Translations under genes and position numbers: made by a program
DNA from: Taudactylus pleione
Taxonomy: Eukaryota > Chordata > Amphibia > Anura > Myobatrachidae
NCBI GenBank assembly: GCA_031769625.1
Contig: JAUIMM010002347.1
Coordinates: forward strand, 1 to 64,000
DNA: 64,000 nt
Reading direction: 5' to 3'
Part shown: positions 32,701-46,532 of the stretch, piece by piece
Layout: the number at the start of each line of letters is the position of its first letter
Position numbering within the stretch: position 1 is the stretch's first letter
Notes under the pieces: generated by a model
Told to the model about the DNA's origin: nothing
The model's database searches: none
What the model saw: the letters and a program-made list of their open reading frames with translations, nothing else

Positions 32701-34731
32701 TCTATACCATGTACCACTATACACCATATTCTATACTATGTACTATACACCATATTCTATACTATGTATCACTATCCAGCTGTACACCACATTCTATACT
32801 ATGTACCACTATACAGCTCTACACCATATTCTATACTATGTACTACTTTACACTACATTCTGTACTATGTACCACTATACAGCTCTACACCATATACCAC
32901 TATACACGACATTATATACTATGTAACAATATACACCATATTCTATACTATGTACCTCTATACACCATATTCTATACTATGAACCACTTAACACCACATT
33001 CTATACTAAGTAGCAATATCCATCATATTCTATACTATGTACCACTATACAGCTCTACACCACATTCTATACTATATACCACTATACACCATATTCTATA
33101 CTATGTACCACTATACAGCTCTACACCTCATTCTATACTATATACCACTTTACACCATATTCTATACTATGTAGCACTATACACCATATTCTATACTATG
33201 TACCACTATACAGCTCTACACCTTATTCTATACTAAGTATCACTTTACACAATATTATATACTATGTACCACTATAAAGCTCTACATCATATTCTATACT
33301 ATATACCACTATACAGCATATTCTATACTATGTATCACTATACAGCTCTACACCACATTCTATACTATGTGCCGATATACAGCTCTACACCATATTCTAT
33401 ACTATGTACCACTATACACCATATTCTATGTACCACTATACACCATATTCTATGTACCACTATACACCACATTCTATACTATGTACCACTATACACCATA
33501 TTCTATACTATGTACCTCTATACACCATATTCTATACTATGTACCACTATACACCATATTCTATACTATGTACCACTATACAGCTCTACACCACATTCTA
33601 TACTATATACCACTATACACCATATTCTATACTATGTGGCACTCTACACTATATTCTATACTATGTACCACTATCCAGCTGTACACCACATTCTATACTA
33701 TGTACCAACATACAGCTCTACACCATATTCTATTCTATGTACTACTTTACACTACATTCTATACTATGTACCACTATACAGCTCTACACCATATACCACT
33801 ATACACCACATTATATACTATGTACCAATATACACCATATTCTATACTATGTACCTCTATACACCATATTCTATACTATGTATCACTATACACCACATTC
33901 TATACTATGTACCAATATACACCATATTCTATACTATGTACCACTATACAGCTCTACACCACATTCTATACTATATACCACTATACACCATATTCTGTAA
34001 TATGTACCACTATATAGCTCTACACCACATTCTATACTATATACCACTTTACACCATATTCTATACTATGTAGCACTATTCACCATATTCTATACTATGT
34101 ACCACTATACAGCTCTACACCTTATTCTATACTAAGTATCACTTTACACAATATTATATACTATGTACCACTATAAAGCTCTACATCATATTCTATACTA
34201 TATACCACTATACAGCATATTCTATACTATGTATTAATATACAGCTCTACACCACATTCTATACTATGTGCCACTATACAGCTCTACACCATATTCTATA
34301 CTATGTACCACTATACACCATATTCTATGTACCACTATACACCATATTCTATGGACCACTATACACCACATTCTATACTATGTACCACTATACACCATAT
34401 TCTATACTATGTACCTCTATCCACCATATTCTATACTATGTACCACTATACACCATATTCTATACTATGTACCACTATACAGGTCTACACCACATTCTTT
34501 ACTAAATACCACTATACACCATATTCTATACTATGTGGCACTATACACCATATTCTATACTATGTACCACTATCCAGCTGTACACCACATTCTATACTAT
34601 GTACCACTATACAGCTCTACACCATATTCTATACTATGTACTACTTTACACTACATTCTATACTATGTACCACTATACAGCTCTACACCATATACCACTA
34701 TACACCACATTATATACTATGTACCAATATA
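29755..34731 (+). repeat. 4.98-kb satellite block, second copy (9,988 bp from the first)
   Basis: This block matches 19,767-24,743. Left of 29,755 the sequence departs (a TAATGCTCTA unit at about 29,744-29,753). Right of 34,731 it joins directly into a second copy of the sequence starting at 32,598. Because the spacer between the two 4.98-kb copies is itself duplicated satellite, unequal exchange is the simplest explanation. Confidence 0.85.
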
Positions 34732-36865
34732 CACCATATTCTACACTATGTACCACTATACACTATATTCTATACTATGTACCACTATACAACATATTCT
34801 ATACTATATACCACTATACAGGGCTACCCCATATTCTATACCATGTACCACTATACACCATATTCTATACTATGTACTATACACCATATTCTATACTATG
34901 TATCACTATCCAGCTGTACACCACATTCTATACTATGTACCACTATACAGCTCTACACCATATTCTATACTATGTACTACTTTACACTACATTCTGTACT
35001 ATGTACCACTATACAGCTCTACACCATATACCACTATACACGACATTATATACTATGTAACAATATACACCATATTCTATACTATGTACCTCTATACACC
35101 ATATTCTATACTATGAACCACTTAACACCACATTCTATACTAAGTAGCAATATCCATCATATTCTATACTATGTACCACTATACAGCTCTACACCACATT
35201 CTATACTATATACCACTATACACCATATTCTATACTATGTACCACTATACAGCTCTACACCTCATTCTATACTATATACCACTTTACACCATATTCTATA
35301 CTATGTAGCACTATACACCATATTCTATACTATGTACCACTATACAGCTCTACACCTTATTCTATACTAAGTATCACTTTACACAATATTATATACTATG
35401 TACCACTATAAAGCTCTACATCATATTCTATACTATATACCACTATACAGCATATTCTATACTATGTATCACTATACAGCTCTACACCACATTCTATACT
35501 ATGTGCCGATATACAGCTCTACACCATATTCTATACTATGTACCACTATACACCATATTCTATGTACCACTATACACCATATTCTATGTACCACTATACA
35601 CCACATTCTATACTATGTACCACTATACACCATATTCTATACTATGTACCTCTATACACCATATTCTATACTATGTACCACTATACACCATATTCTATAC
35701 TATGTACCACTATACAGCTCTACACCACATTCTATACTATATACCACTATACACCATATTCTATACTATGTGGCACTCTACACTATATTCTATACTATGT
35801 ACCACTATCCAGCTGTACACCACATTCTATACTATGTACCAACATACAGCTCTACACCATATTCTATTCTATGTACTACTTTACACTACATTCTATACTA
35901 TGTACCACTATACAGCTCTACACCATATACCACTATACACCACATTATATACTATGTACCAATATACACCATATTCTATACTATGTACCTCTATACACCA
36001 TATTCTATACTATGTATCACTATACACCACATTCTATACTATGTACCAATATACACCATATTCTATACTATGTACCACTATACAGCTCTACACCACATTC
36101 TATACTATATACCACTATACACCATATTCTGTAATATGTACCACTATATAGCTCTACACCACATTCTATACTATATACCACTTTACACCATATTCTATAC
36201 TATGTAGCACTATTCACCATATTCTATACTATGTACCACTATACAGCTCTACACCTTATTCTATACTAAGTATCACTTTACACAATATTATATACTATGT
36301 ACCACTATAAAGCTCTACATCATATTCTATACTATATACCACTATACAGCATATTCTATACTATGTATTAATATACAGCTCTACACCACATTCTATACTA
36401 TGTGCCACTATACAGCTCTACACCATATTCTATACTATGTACCACTATACACCATATTCTATGTACCACTATACACCATATTCTATGGACCACTATACAC
36501 CACATTCTATACTATGTACCACTATACACCATATTCTATACTATGTACCTCTATCCACCATATTCTATACTATGTACCACTATACACCATATTCTATACT
36601 ATGTACCACTATACAGGTCTACACCACATTCTTTACTAAATACCACTATACACCATATTCTATACTATGTGGCACTATACACCATATTCTATACTATGTA
36701 CCACTATCCAGCTGTACACCACATTCTATACTATGTACCACTATACAGCTCTACACCATATTCTATACTATGTACTACTTTACACTACATTCTATACTAT
36801 GTACCACTATACAGCTCTACACCATATACCACTATACACCACATTATATACTATGTACCAATATA
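32598..36865 (+). repeat. Tandem duplication of a 2,134-bp satellite block
   Basis: Copies are 32,598-34,731 and 34,732-36,865, with constant offset 2,134 (33,264 with 35,398; 33,404 with 35,538; 34,266 with 36,400; 34,533 with 36,667). The join at 34,732 lies inside a unit beginning CACCATATTC, so the unit register is preserved, as expected for unequal homologous exchange. Confidence 0.85.
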
Positions 36866-39049
36866 CACCATATTCTATACTATGTACCTCTATACACCAT
36901 ATTCTATACTATGTACCACTATACACCACATTCTATACTATGTACCAATATACACCATATTCTATACTATGTACCACTATACAGCTCTACACCACATTCT
37001 ATACTTAATACCACTATACACCAGATTCTGTAATATGCACCACTATACAGCTCTACACCACATTCTATACTATATAACACTATACACCATATTCTATACT
37101 ATGTGGCACTATACACCATATTCTATACTATGTACCACAATACAGCTCTACACCATATTCTATGCTATGTATCACTATACACAATATTATATACTATGTA
37201 CCACTATAAAGCTCTACACCATATTCTATACTATATACAACTATACAGCATATTCTATACTATGTACCACTATACAGCTCTACACCAAATTCTATACTAT
37301 GTGCAACTATACAGATCTAAACCATATTCTATACTATGTACCTCTATACAACATATTCTATGTACCACTATACACCACATTCTATACTTTGTACCACTAT
37401 GCACCTCTCTGCCACATTCTAGTTTATGTACCACTATACACCATATTCTACACTATGTACCACTATACACTATATTCTATACTATGTACCACTGTACAAC
37501 ATATTCTATTCTATATACCACTATTCAGGGCTACCCCATATTCTATACCATGTACCACTATACACCATATTCTATACTATGTACTATACACCATATTCTA
37601 TACTATGTACCAATATACACCATATTCTATACTATGTACCACTATACAGCTCTACATCAAATTCAATACAATATACCACTATACACCATATTCTATGCTA
37701 TGTACCACTATACACAATATTCTGTACTATGTACCACTATACAGCTCTACATCATATTCTATACAATAAACCACTATACACCAAATTCTATACTATGTAC
37801 CACTATACACCATATTCTATACTATGTACCACTTTAAAGCTCTACACCACATTCTATACTTTATACCACTATACACCAAATTCTATACTATGTTGCACTA
37901 TTCACCATATTCTATACTATATACCACTATACAGCTCTACACCATATTCTATACTGTATACCACTATACACCATATTCTATTCTATGTACCACTATACAC
38001 CTCTACACCATATTCTATACTATGTACCACTATACAGCTCTATACCACATTCTATACTATGTACCACTATACAGCTCTACACCATATTCTATACTATATA
38101 CTTCTATACACCACATTCTAAACTTAGATCCAAAATACACGATATTCTATACTATGTAACACTATACACCACATTCTATACTATGTACCACTATACAGCA
38201 CTACACCACATTCTATAATTTGTACCACTATACACCACATTCTATACTATGTACCACTATAATGCTCTACACCATATTCTATACTATGTACCACTATACA
38301 CCATATTCTATACTATGTACCACTATACACCACATTCTAGACTATGTAGCACTACACACCATATTCTATGTACCACTTTACACCACATTCTAGACTATGT
38401 ACCATTATACACCATATTCTATACTTTGTACCTTTTTACACCATATTCTATACTATTTACCTCTATACACCATATTCTATACTATATACCACTATTAACC
38501 ATATTCTATACAATGTACCACTATACACCATATTCTATACTATATACAACTATACAGCTCTACCCCATATTCTATACTATGTACCACTATACACCATATT
38601 CTATACTATGAACCACTATAAAGCTCTACACCATATTCTATACAATTTACCACTATACACCATATTCTATACTATGTACCACTATACACCTCTACACCAT
38701 ATTCTATGCTATGTTCCACTATACAGCTCTATAGCACATTCTATACTATGTACAACTGTACAGCTCTACACCATATTCTATACTAGATACTGCTATAGAC
38801 AACATTCTATACTATGTACCACTATACACCACATTCTATACTATGTACCACTATATACCATATTCTATACTATGTACCACTATACACCATATACTATACT
38901 ATGTACCACAATACACCACATTCTATACTATGTACCATTATACAGCTTTACACCACATTCTATACTATGAACCACTATACAACACATTCTATACTATGTA
39001 TCACTATACAGCTCTACACCACATTCTATACTATGTACCACTATACAGC

Positions 39050-42000
39050 TCTACACCATATTCTATACTATGTACTTCTTTACACTACATTCTATACTAT
39101 GTACCACTATACAGCTCTACACCATATACCACTATACACCACATTATATACTATGTACCAATATACACCATATTCTATACTATGTACCTCTATACACCAT
39201 ATTCTATACTATGTACCACTATACACCACATTCTATACTATGTACCAATATACACCATATTCTATACTATGTACCACTATACAGCTCTACACCACATTCT
39301 ATACTTAATACCACTATACACCAGATTCTGTAATATGCACCACTATACAGCTCTACACCACATTCTATACTATATACCACTGTACACCATATTCTATACT
39401 ATGTGGCACTATACACCATATTCTATACTATGTACCACAATACAGCTCTACACCATATTCTATGCTATATACAACTATACAGCATATTCTATACTATGTA
39501 CCACTATACAGCTCTACACCAAATTCTATACTATGTGCAACTATACAGATCTACACCATATTCTATACTATGTACCTCTATACAACATATTCTATGTACC
39601 ACTATACACCACATTCTATACTTTGTACCACTATACACCTCTATGCCACATTCTAGATTATGTACCACTATACACCATATTCTACACTATGTACCACTAT
39701 ACACTATATTCTATACTATGTACCACTGTACAACATATTCTATTCTATATACCACTATACAGGGCTACCCCATATTCTATACCATGTACCACTATACACC
39801 ATATTCTATACTATGTACTATACACCATATTCTATACTATGTACTATACACCATATTCTATACTATGTACCAATATACACCATATTCTATACTAAGTAGC
39901 AATATACACCATATTCTATACTATGTACCACTATACAGCTCAACACCACATTCTATACTATATACCACTATACACCATATTCTATACTATGTACCACTAT
40001 ACAGCTCTACACCACATTCTATACTATATACCACTTTACACCATATTCTATACTATGTAGCACTATACACCATATTCTATACTATGTACCACTATACAGC
40101 TCTACACCTTATTCTATACTAAGTATCACTTTACACAATATTATATACTATGTACCACTATAAAGCTCTACATCATATTCTATACTATATACCACTATAC
40201 AGCATATTCTATACTATGTATCACTATACAGCTCTACACCACATTCTAAACTATGTGCCACTATACAGCTCTACACCATATTCTATACTATGTACCACTT
40301 GGCACCATATTCTATGTACCACTATACACCATATTCTATGTACCACTATACACCACATTCTATACTATGTACCACTATACACCATTTTCTATACTATGTA
40401 CCTCTATACACCATATTCTATACTATGTACCACTATACACCATATTCTATACTATGTACCACTATACAGCTCTACACCACATTCTATACTAAATACCACT
40501 ATACACCATATTCTATACTATGTGGCACTCTACACTATATTCTATACTATGTACCACTATCCAGCTGTACACCACATTCTATACTATGTACCAACATACA
40601 GCTCTACACCATATTCTATACTATGTACTACTTTACACAACATTCTATACTATGTACCACTATACAGCTCTACACCATATACCACTATACACCACATTAT
40701 ATACTATGTACCAATATACACCATATTCTATACTATGTACCTCTATACACCATATTCTATACTATGTACCACTATACACCACATTCTATACTATGTACCA
40801 ATATACACCTTATTCTATACTATGTACCACTATACAGCTCTACACCACATTCTATACTATATACCACTATACACCATATTCTGTAATATGTACCACTATA
40901 CAGCTCTACACCACATTCTATACTATATACCACTTTACACCATATTCTATACTATATAGCACTATACACCATATTCTAAACTATGTACCACTATACAGCT
41001 CTACACCTTATTCTATACTAAGTATCACTTTACAAAATATTATATACTATGTACCACTATAAAGCTCTACATCATATTCTATACTATATACCACTATACA
41101 GCATATTCTATACTATGTATTAATATACAGCTCTATACCACATTCTAAACTATGTGCCACTATACAGCTCTACACCATATTCTATACTATGTACCACTAT
41201 ACACCATATTCTATGTACCACTATACACCATATTCTATGTACCACTATACACCACATTCTATACTATGTACCACTATACACCATATTCTATACTATGTAC
41301 CTCTATACACCATATTCTATACCATGTACCACTATACACCATATTCTATACTATGTACCACTATACAGCTCTACACCACATTCTTTACTATATACCACTA
41401 TACACCATATTCTATACTATGTGGCACTATACACCATATTCTATACTATGTACCACTATCCAGCTGTACACCACATTCTATACAATGTACCACTATACAG
41501 CTCTACACCATATTCTATACTATGTAATTCTTTACACTACATTCTATACTATGTACCACTATACAGCTCTACACCATATACCACTATACACCACATTATA
41601 TACTATGTACCAATATACACCATATTCTATACTATGTACCTCTATACACCATATTCTATACTATGTACCACTATACACCACATTCTATACTATGTACCAA
41701 TATACACCATATTCTATACTATGTACCACTATACAGCTCTACACCACATTCTATTCTTAATACCACTATACACCAGATTCTGTAATATGCACCACTATAC
41801 AGCTCTACACCACATTCTATACTATATACCACTGTACACCATATTCTATACTATGTGGCACTATACACCATATTCTATACTATGTACCACAATACAGCTC
41901 TACACCATATTCTATGCTATATACAACTATACAGCATATTCTATACTATGTACCACTATACAGCTCTACACCAAATTCTATACTATGTGCAACTATACAG

Positions 42001-42340
42001 ATCTACACCATATTCTATACTATGTACCTCTATACAACATATTCTATGTACCACTATACACCACATTCTATACTTTGTACCACTATACACCTCTATGCCA
42101 CATTCTAGATTATGTACCACTATACACCATATTCTACACTATGTACCACTATACACTATATTCTATACTATGTACCACTGTACAACATATTCTATTCTAT
42201 ATACCACTATACAGGGCTACCCCATATTCTATACCATGTACCACTATACACCATATTCTATACTATGTACTATACACCATATTCTATACTATGTACTATA
42301 CACCATATTCTATACTATGTACCAATATACACCATATTCT
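39050..42340 (+). repeat. Satellite block repeated at +2,452 bp
   Basis: 39,403 pairs with 41,855, 39,462 with 41,914 and 39,660 with 42,112, all at 2,452 bp. The block just left of it (about 38,490-39,030) reappears at about 42,690-43,230 with offset 4,202. Edges are approximate. Confidence 0.7.
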
Positions 42341-45300
42341 ATACTATGTACCACTATACAGCTCTACATCAAATTCAATACAATATACCACTATACACCA
42401 TATTCTATGCTATGTACCACTATACACAATATTCTGTACTATGTACCACTATACACCATATTCTATACTATATACCACTATACACCATTTTCTATACTAT
42501 GTACCACTATACAACATATTCTATACTATATACCACTATACAGGGCTACCCCATATTCTATACCATGTACCACTATTCACCATATTCTATACTATGTACT
42601 ATACACCATATTCTATACTATGTACCACTATACACCATATTCTATACTATGTACCACTATACAGCTCTACATCATATTCTATACTATATACCACTATTAA
42701 CCATATTCTATACAATATACCACTATACACCATATTCTATACTATATACAACTATACAGCTCTACCCCATATTCTATACTATGTACCACTATACACCATA
42801 TTCTATACTATGAACCACTATAAAGCTCTACACCATATTCTATACAATTTAACACTATACACCATATTCTATACTATGTACCACTATACACCTCTACACC
42901 ATATTCTATGCTATGTTCCACTATACAGCTCTATACCACATTCTATACTATGTACAACTGTACAGCTCTACACGATATTCTATACTAGATACTGCTATAG
43001 ACAACATTCTATACTATGTACCACTATACACCACATTCTATACTATGTACCACTATACACCATATTCTATACTATGTACCACTATACACCATATACTATA
43101 CTATGTACCACAATACACAACATTCTATACTGTGTACCATTATACAGCTTTACACCACATTCTATACTATGAACCACTATACAACACATTCTATACTATG
43201 TATCACTATACAGCTCTACACCACATTCTATACTATGTACCTCTGTACACCATATTCTATACTATGTACCACTATACAGCGCAACACCAAATTCTATACT
43301 ATGTAACGCTATACACCATATTCTATACTATGTACCTCTATACACCATATTCTATACAATGTACCACTATACACCATATTCTATACTATGTACCACAATA
43401 CACCATATTCTACACTATGTACCACTATACACCGTATTCAATAATATGTACCACTATACACCATATTCTATAATATGTACCTCTATACACCATATTCTAT
43501 ACTATGTATCACTATACACCATATTCTATACTATGTACCACAATACAGCTCTACACCATATTCTATACTATGTACCACAATAAAGCACTACACCATATTC
43601 TATACTATGTACCACTATACAGCTCTACACCATATTCTATACTATGTACCACTATACACCATATTCTATACTATGTACCACTATACACCATATTCTATAC
43701 TATGTACCACTATACAGCTCTACACCACATTCTATACTATGTACCTCTCTACAGCTCTACACCGTATCCTATACTATGTACTACTAAACACCACATTCTA
43801 TACTATGTACCACTATACAGCTCTACACCATATTCAACTATACACCACATTCTATACTATGTACCATTACACCACACTCTATACTATGTACCACTATGTA
43901 CCACTATACACCACATTCAATACTATGTACCACCAAACAGCATATTCTATACTATGTACCTCTATACACCATATTCTATACTATGTACCACTATACACCA
44001 TATGCTACACTATGTACCACTTTACAGCTCTACTCCACATTCTATACTATACACCACTATACACCATATTCTATACTATGTAGCACTATACACCATATTC
44101 TATACTACGTACCACTATACAGCTCTACATCATATTCTATGCTATGTATCACTATACAAAATACTCTATAGTATGTACTACTTTACAACTCTACACCATA
44201 TTCTATACTATATACCACTATACTCCATATTGTATACTATGTACCACTATACAGCTCTACACCATATTCTATTCTATGTACCACTATACAGCTCTACCCC
44301 ATAATCTATACTATAAACCACATTCTATACTATGTACCATTATACAGCTCTACACCACATTCTGTACTATGTACCACTATATACCACATTCTATACTATG
44401 TACTACTACACAGCTCTACTCCATATTCTATACTATGTACCACTATACATCTCTTGTCCACATTCTATACTATGTACCACTGTACACCATATTCTATAAT
44501 ATGTACCACGGTACACCACATTCTAGACTATGTACCACTATACAACATATTCTATACTATTTACTTCTATACACTATATTCTATACTATGTACCACTATA
44601 CACCATATTCTATACTATGTTCCATTATACAGCTCTACACCACATTCTATATTATGTACCACTATACACCACATTCTATACTATGTACCATTATATAGCT
44701 CTGTACCGCATTCTATACTATGTACCACAATACACCATATTCAATACTATGTACCATTATATAGCTCTACTCCACATTCCATACTATGTACCACTAAACA
44801 CCATATTCTATGTAACACTATACACCACATTCTAAACTATGTCTGAATATACACCATATTCTATACTATGTACCTCTATACACCATAATTTATACTATTT
44901 ATCACTATACACCACATTCTATACTATGTAGCACTATACACCATATTCTATACTATGTACCTCTATACACCATATTCTATGCTATGTACCACTATACACC
45001 ATATTCTATATTATGTACCACAAAACACCATATTCTACACTATGTACCACTATATACCATATTCTATACTATATACCATTATAAAGCTCTACCCCATATT
45101 CTATACCATGTACCACTATACACCATATTCTATACTTTGTACAATACACCATATTCTTTACTATGTACCATTATACACCATATTCTATATACCACTATAC
45201 ACCACATTCTATACTATGTACCACTATACAGCTCTATACCACATTCTAGACTATGTACCACTATACACCATATTCTATACTATGTACCACTATACACCAT

Positions 45301-46026
45301 ATTCTATACTATGTACTATTCAACATATTCTATATTATGTACCACTATACACCATATTCTATACTATGTACCACTATACAGCTCTACATCATATATTATA
45401 CAATATACCACTATACACCATATTCTATACTATGTACCACTATACACCATATTCTATACTATGTACCACTATACACCTTATTCTATACCATATTCCACTA
45501 TACACTATATTCTATACTATGTTGCACTATACACCATATTCTATACTGTATACCACAATACACCATATTCTATTCTATGTACCACTATACACCTCTACAC
45601 CATATTCTATACTATGTACCACTATACAGCTCTATACCACATTCTACACTATGTACCACTATACAGCTCTACACCATATTCTATACTATATACTACTGTA
45701 CACCATATTCTAAACTTAGTACCACTATACAACATATTCTATACTATGTACTTCTATACACCATATTCTATACTATGTACCACTATACACTACATTCTAT
45801 ACTATGTACCATTATACAGCTCTATACCACATTCTATATTATGTACCACTATACACCACATTCTATACTATGTGCACTATACAGCTCTATACCACATTCT
45901 ATACTATGTACCACAATACACCATATTCTATACTATGCACCACTATACAGCTCTGAACCACAATCTATACTATGTACCACTAAATACCATATTCTATGTA
46001 ACACTATATACCACATTCTAGACTAT

Positions 46027-46532
46027 GGGCCTGATTCAGACCCACTCGCGAGTTGCTGGCAGCTCGCAAGTGGGTCGATGATATGGACTGAGCATGCGCA
46101 CGACGGAGGGAGCTCCGTCGTGCGCATGCGCCAGACTCGACTAGCGAAGGAAAGTCCTTCGCTCGTTGTGTCCGATCAAAGGGGGTGTGCTGTCAATGTT
46201 GATTGACAGCACGCCCCCTTTGGTGGGCATGCCGGGGGCGTGCCTCCCTGATGGGGGAGTTCCCTCCCTGTCAGTGGGAGTGATTTTGGCTCTGATAGAG
46301 CCAAAATCACTCCGGAGCTTGCGGTTGAAAACCTCAACCGCAGGCTCCGGCTCGCAAATTCAATGGTCGCGATGGTCGAGACCATCGCGACCATCACAAT
46401 GCACGCTCGTATAGCCTGTGGGTGGTGACCCACAGCTATACGAGCGTCCAGGAGGACGCTCCATGAAAATGGAGCCCGGCCCTCATTCAGAGCGTGCGCT
46501 CTGCTCAGAGCGTATGGCTCTGAATGAGGGCC
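46027..46532. mobile_element. 506-bp non-autonomous element made of a chain of hairpins
   Basis: This GC-rich insert interrupts the satellite. Ends are GGGCCTGATTCAGA and TCTGAATGAGGGCC, imperfect inverted repeats (12 of 14), flanked by TAT at 46,024-46,026 and 46,533-46,535. The insert is almost entirely successive stems. Arm positions: 46,039-46,052/46,063-46,076 (one mismatch); 46,092-46,108/46,113-46,129 (17 bp, perfect); 46,143-46,151/46,155-46,163 (9 bp, perfect); 46,178-46,197/46,202-46,221 (20 bp, one G-T pair); 46,226-46,232/46,238-46,244; an imperfect one at 46,244-46,280; 46,277-46,293/46,297-46,313 (17 bp, perfect); 46,312-46,328/46,334-46,350 (one mismatch); 46,363-46,377/46,380-46,394 (15 bp, perfect); 46,403-46,423/46,428-46,447 (one bulge); 46,442-46,449/46,454-46,461; 46,458-46,464/46,469-46,475 (GAAA loop); 46,478-46,493/46,517-46,532 (16 bp, perfect) enclosing 46,497-46,503/46,506-46,512. 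Stems are not copies of each other. It has no credible coding frame. The superfamily is uncertain: a 3-bp duplication and GGGCC ends recall PIF/Harbinger, but TAT is not its usual TWA target. Confidence 0.85.
46478..46532. repeat. Compound terminal hairpin of the 506-bp element
   Basis: The outer stem GGCCCTCATTCAGAGC pairs perfectly with GCTCTGAATGAGGGCC. Inside it CGCTCTG and CAGAGCG pair around a two-base loop, with wobble pairs linking the two stems. Its left arm is also a near copy, in direct orientation, of the element's 5' end at 46,027-46,040, so the terminal repeat occurs three times in the element. Confidence 0.9.

Larger units (their letters stand above)
10853..46026 (+). repeat. 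29/37-bp minisatellite array, main plus-orientation block
   Basis: About 35 kb of the 29-bp unit with frequent 37-bp units and shorter forms: a 24-bp form lacking CTATA (for example near 23,430-23,470) and a 26-bp form lacking ACC (near 15,655-15,670). Open frames up to 672 codons occur in all three plus frames, all spelling the same cyclic peptide (containing MYHYTPYSILCTTIHH) in different phases. They have no domain, no codon bias separate from the repeat, and no start or stop context, so none is called as a gene. Large block duplications are listed separately. The block is interrupted at 46,027. Confidence 0.96.

Noticed and set aside
45253..46206. Open frame running from satellite into the hairpin element
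   Set aside because: It crosses an insertion boundary, and the unique part encodes only hairpin-derived sequence.
46166..46433. Short frames on both strands inside the 506-bp element
   Set aside because: They arise from inverted repeats, and no domain or start context is seen.
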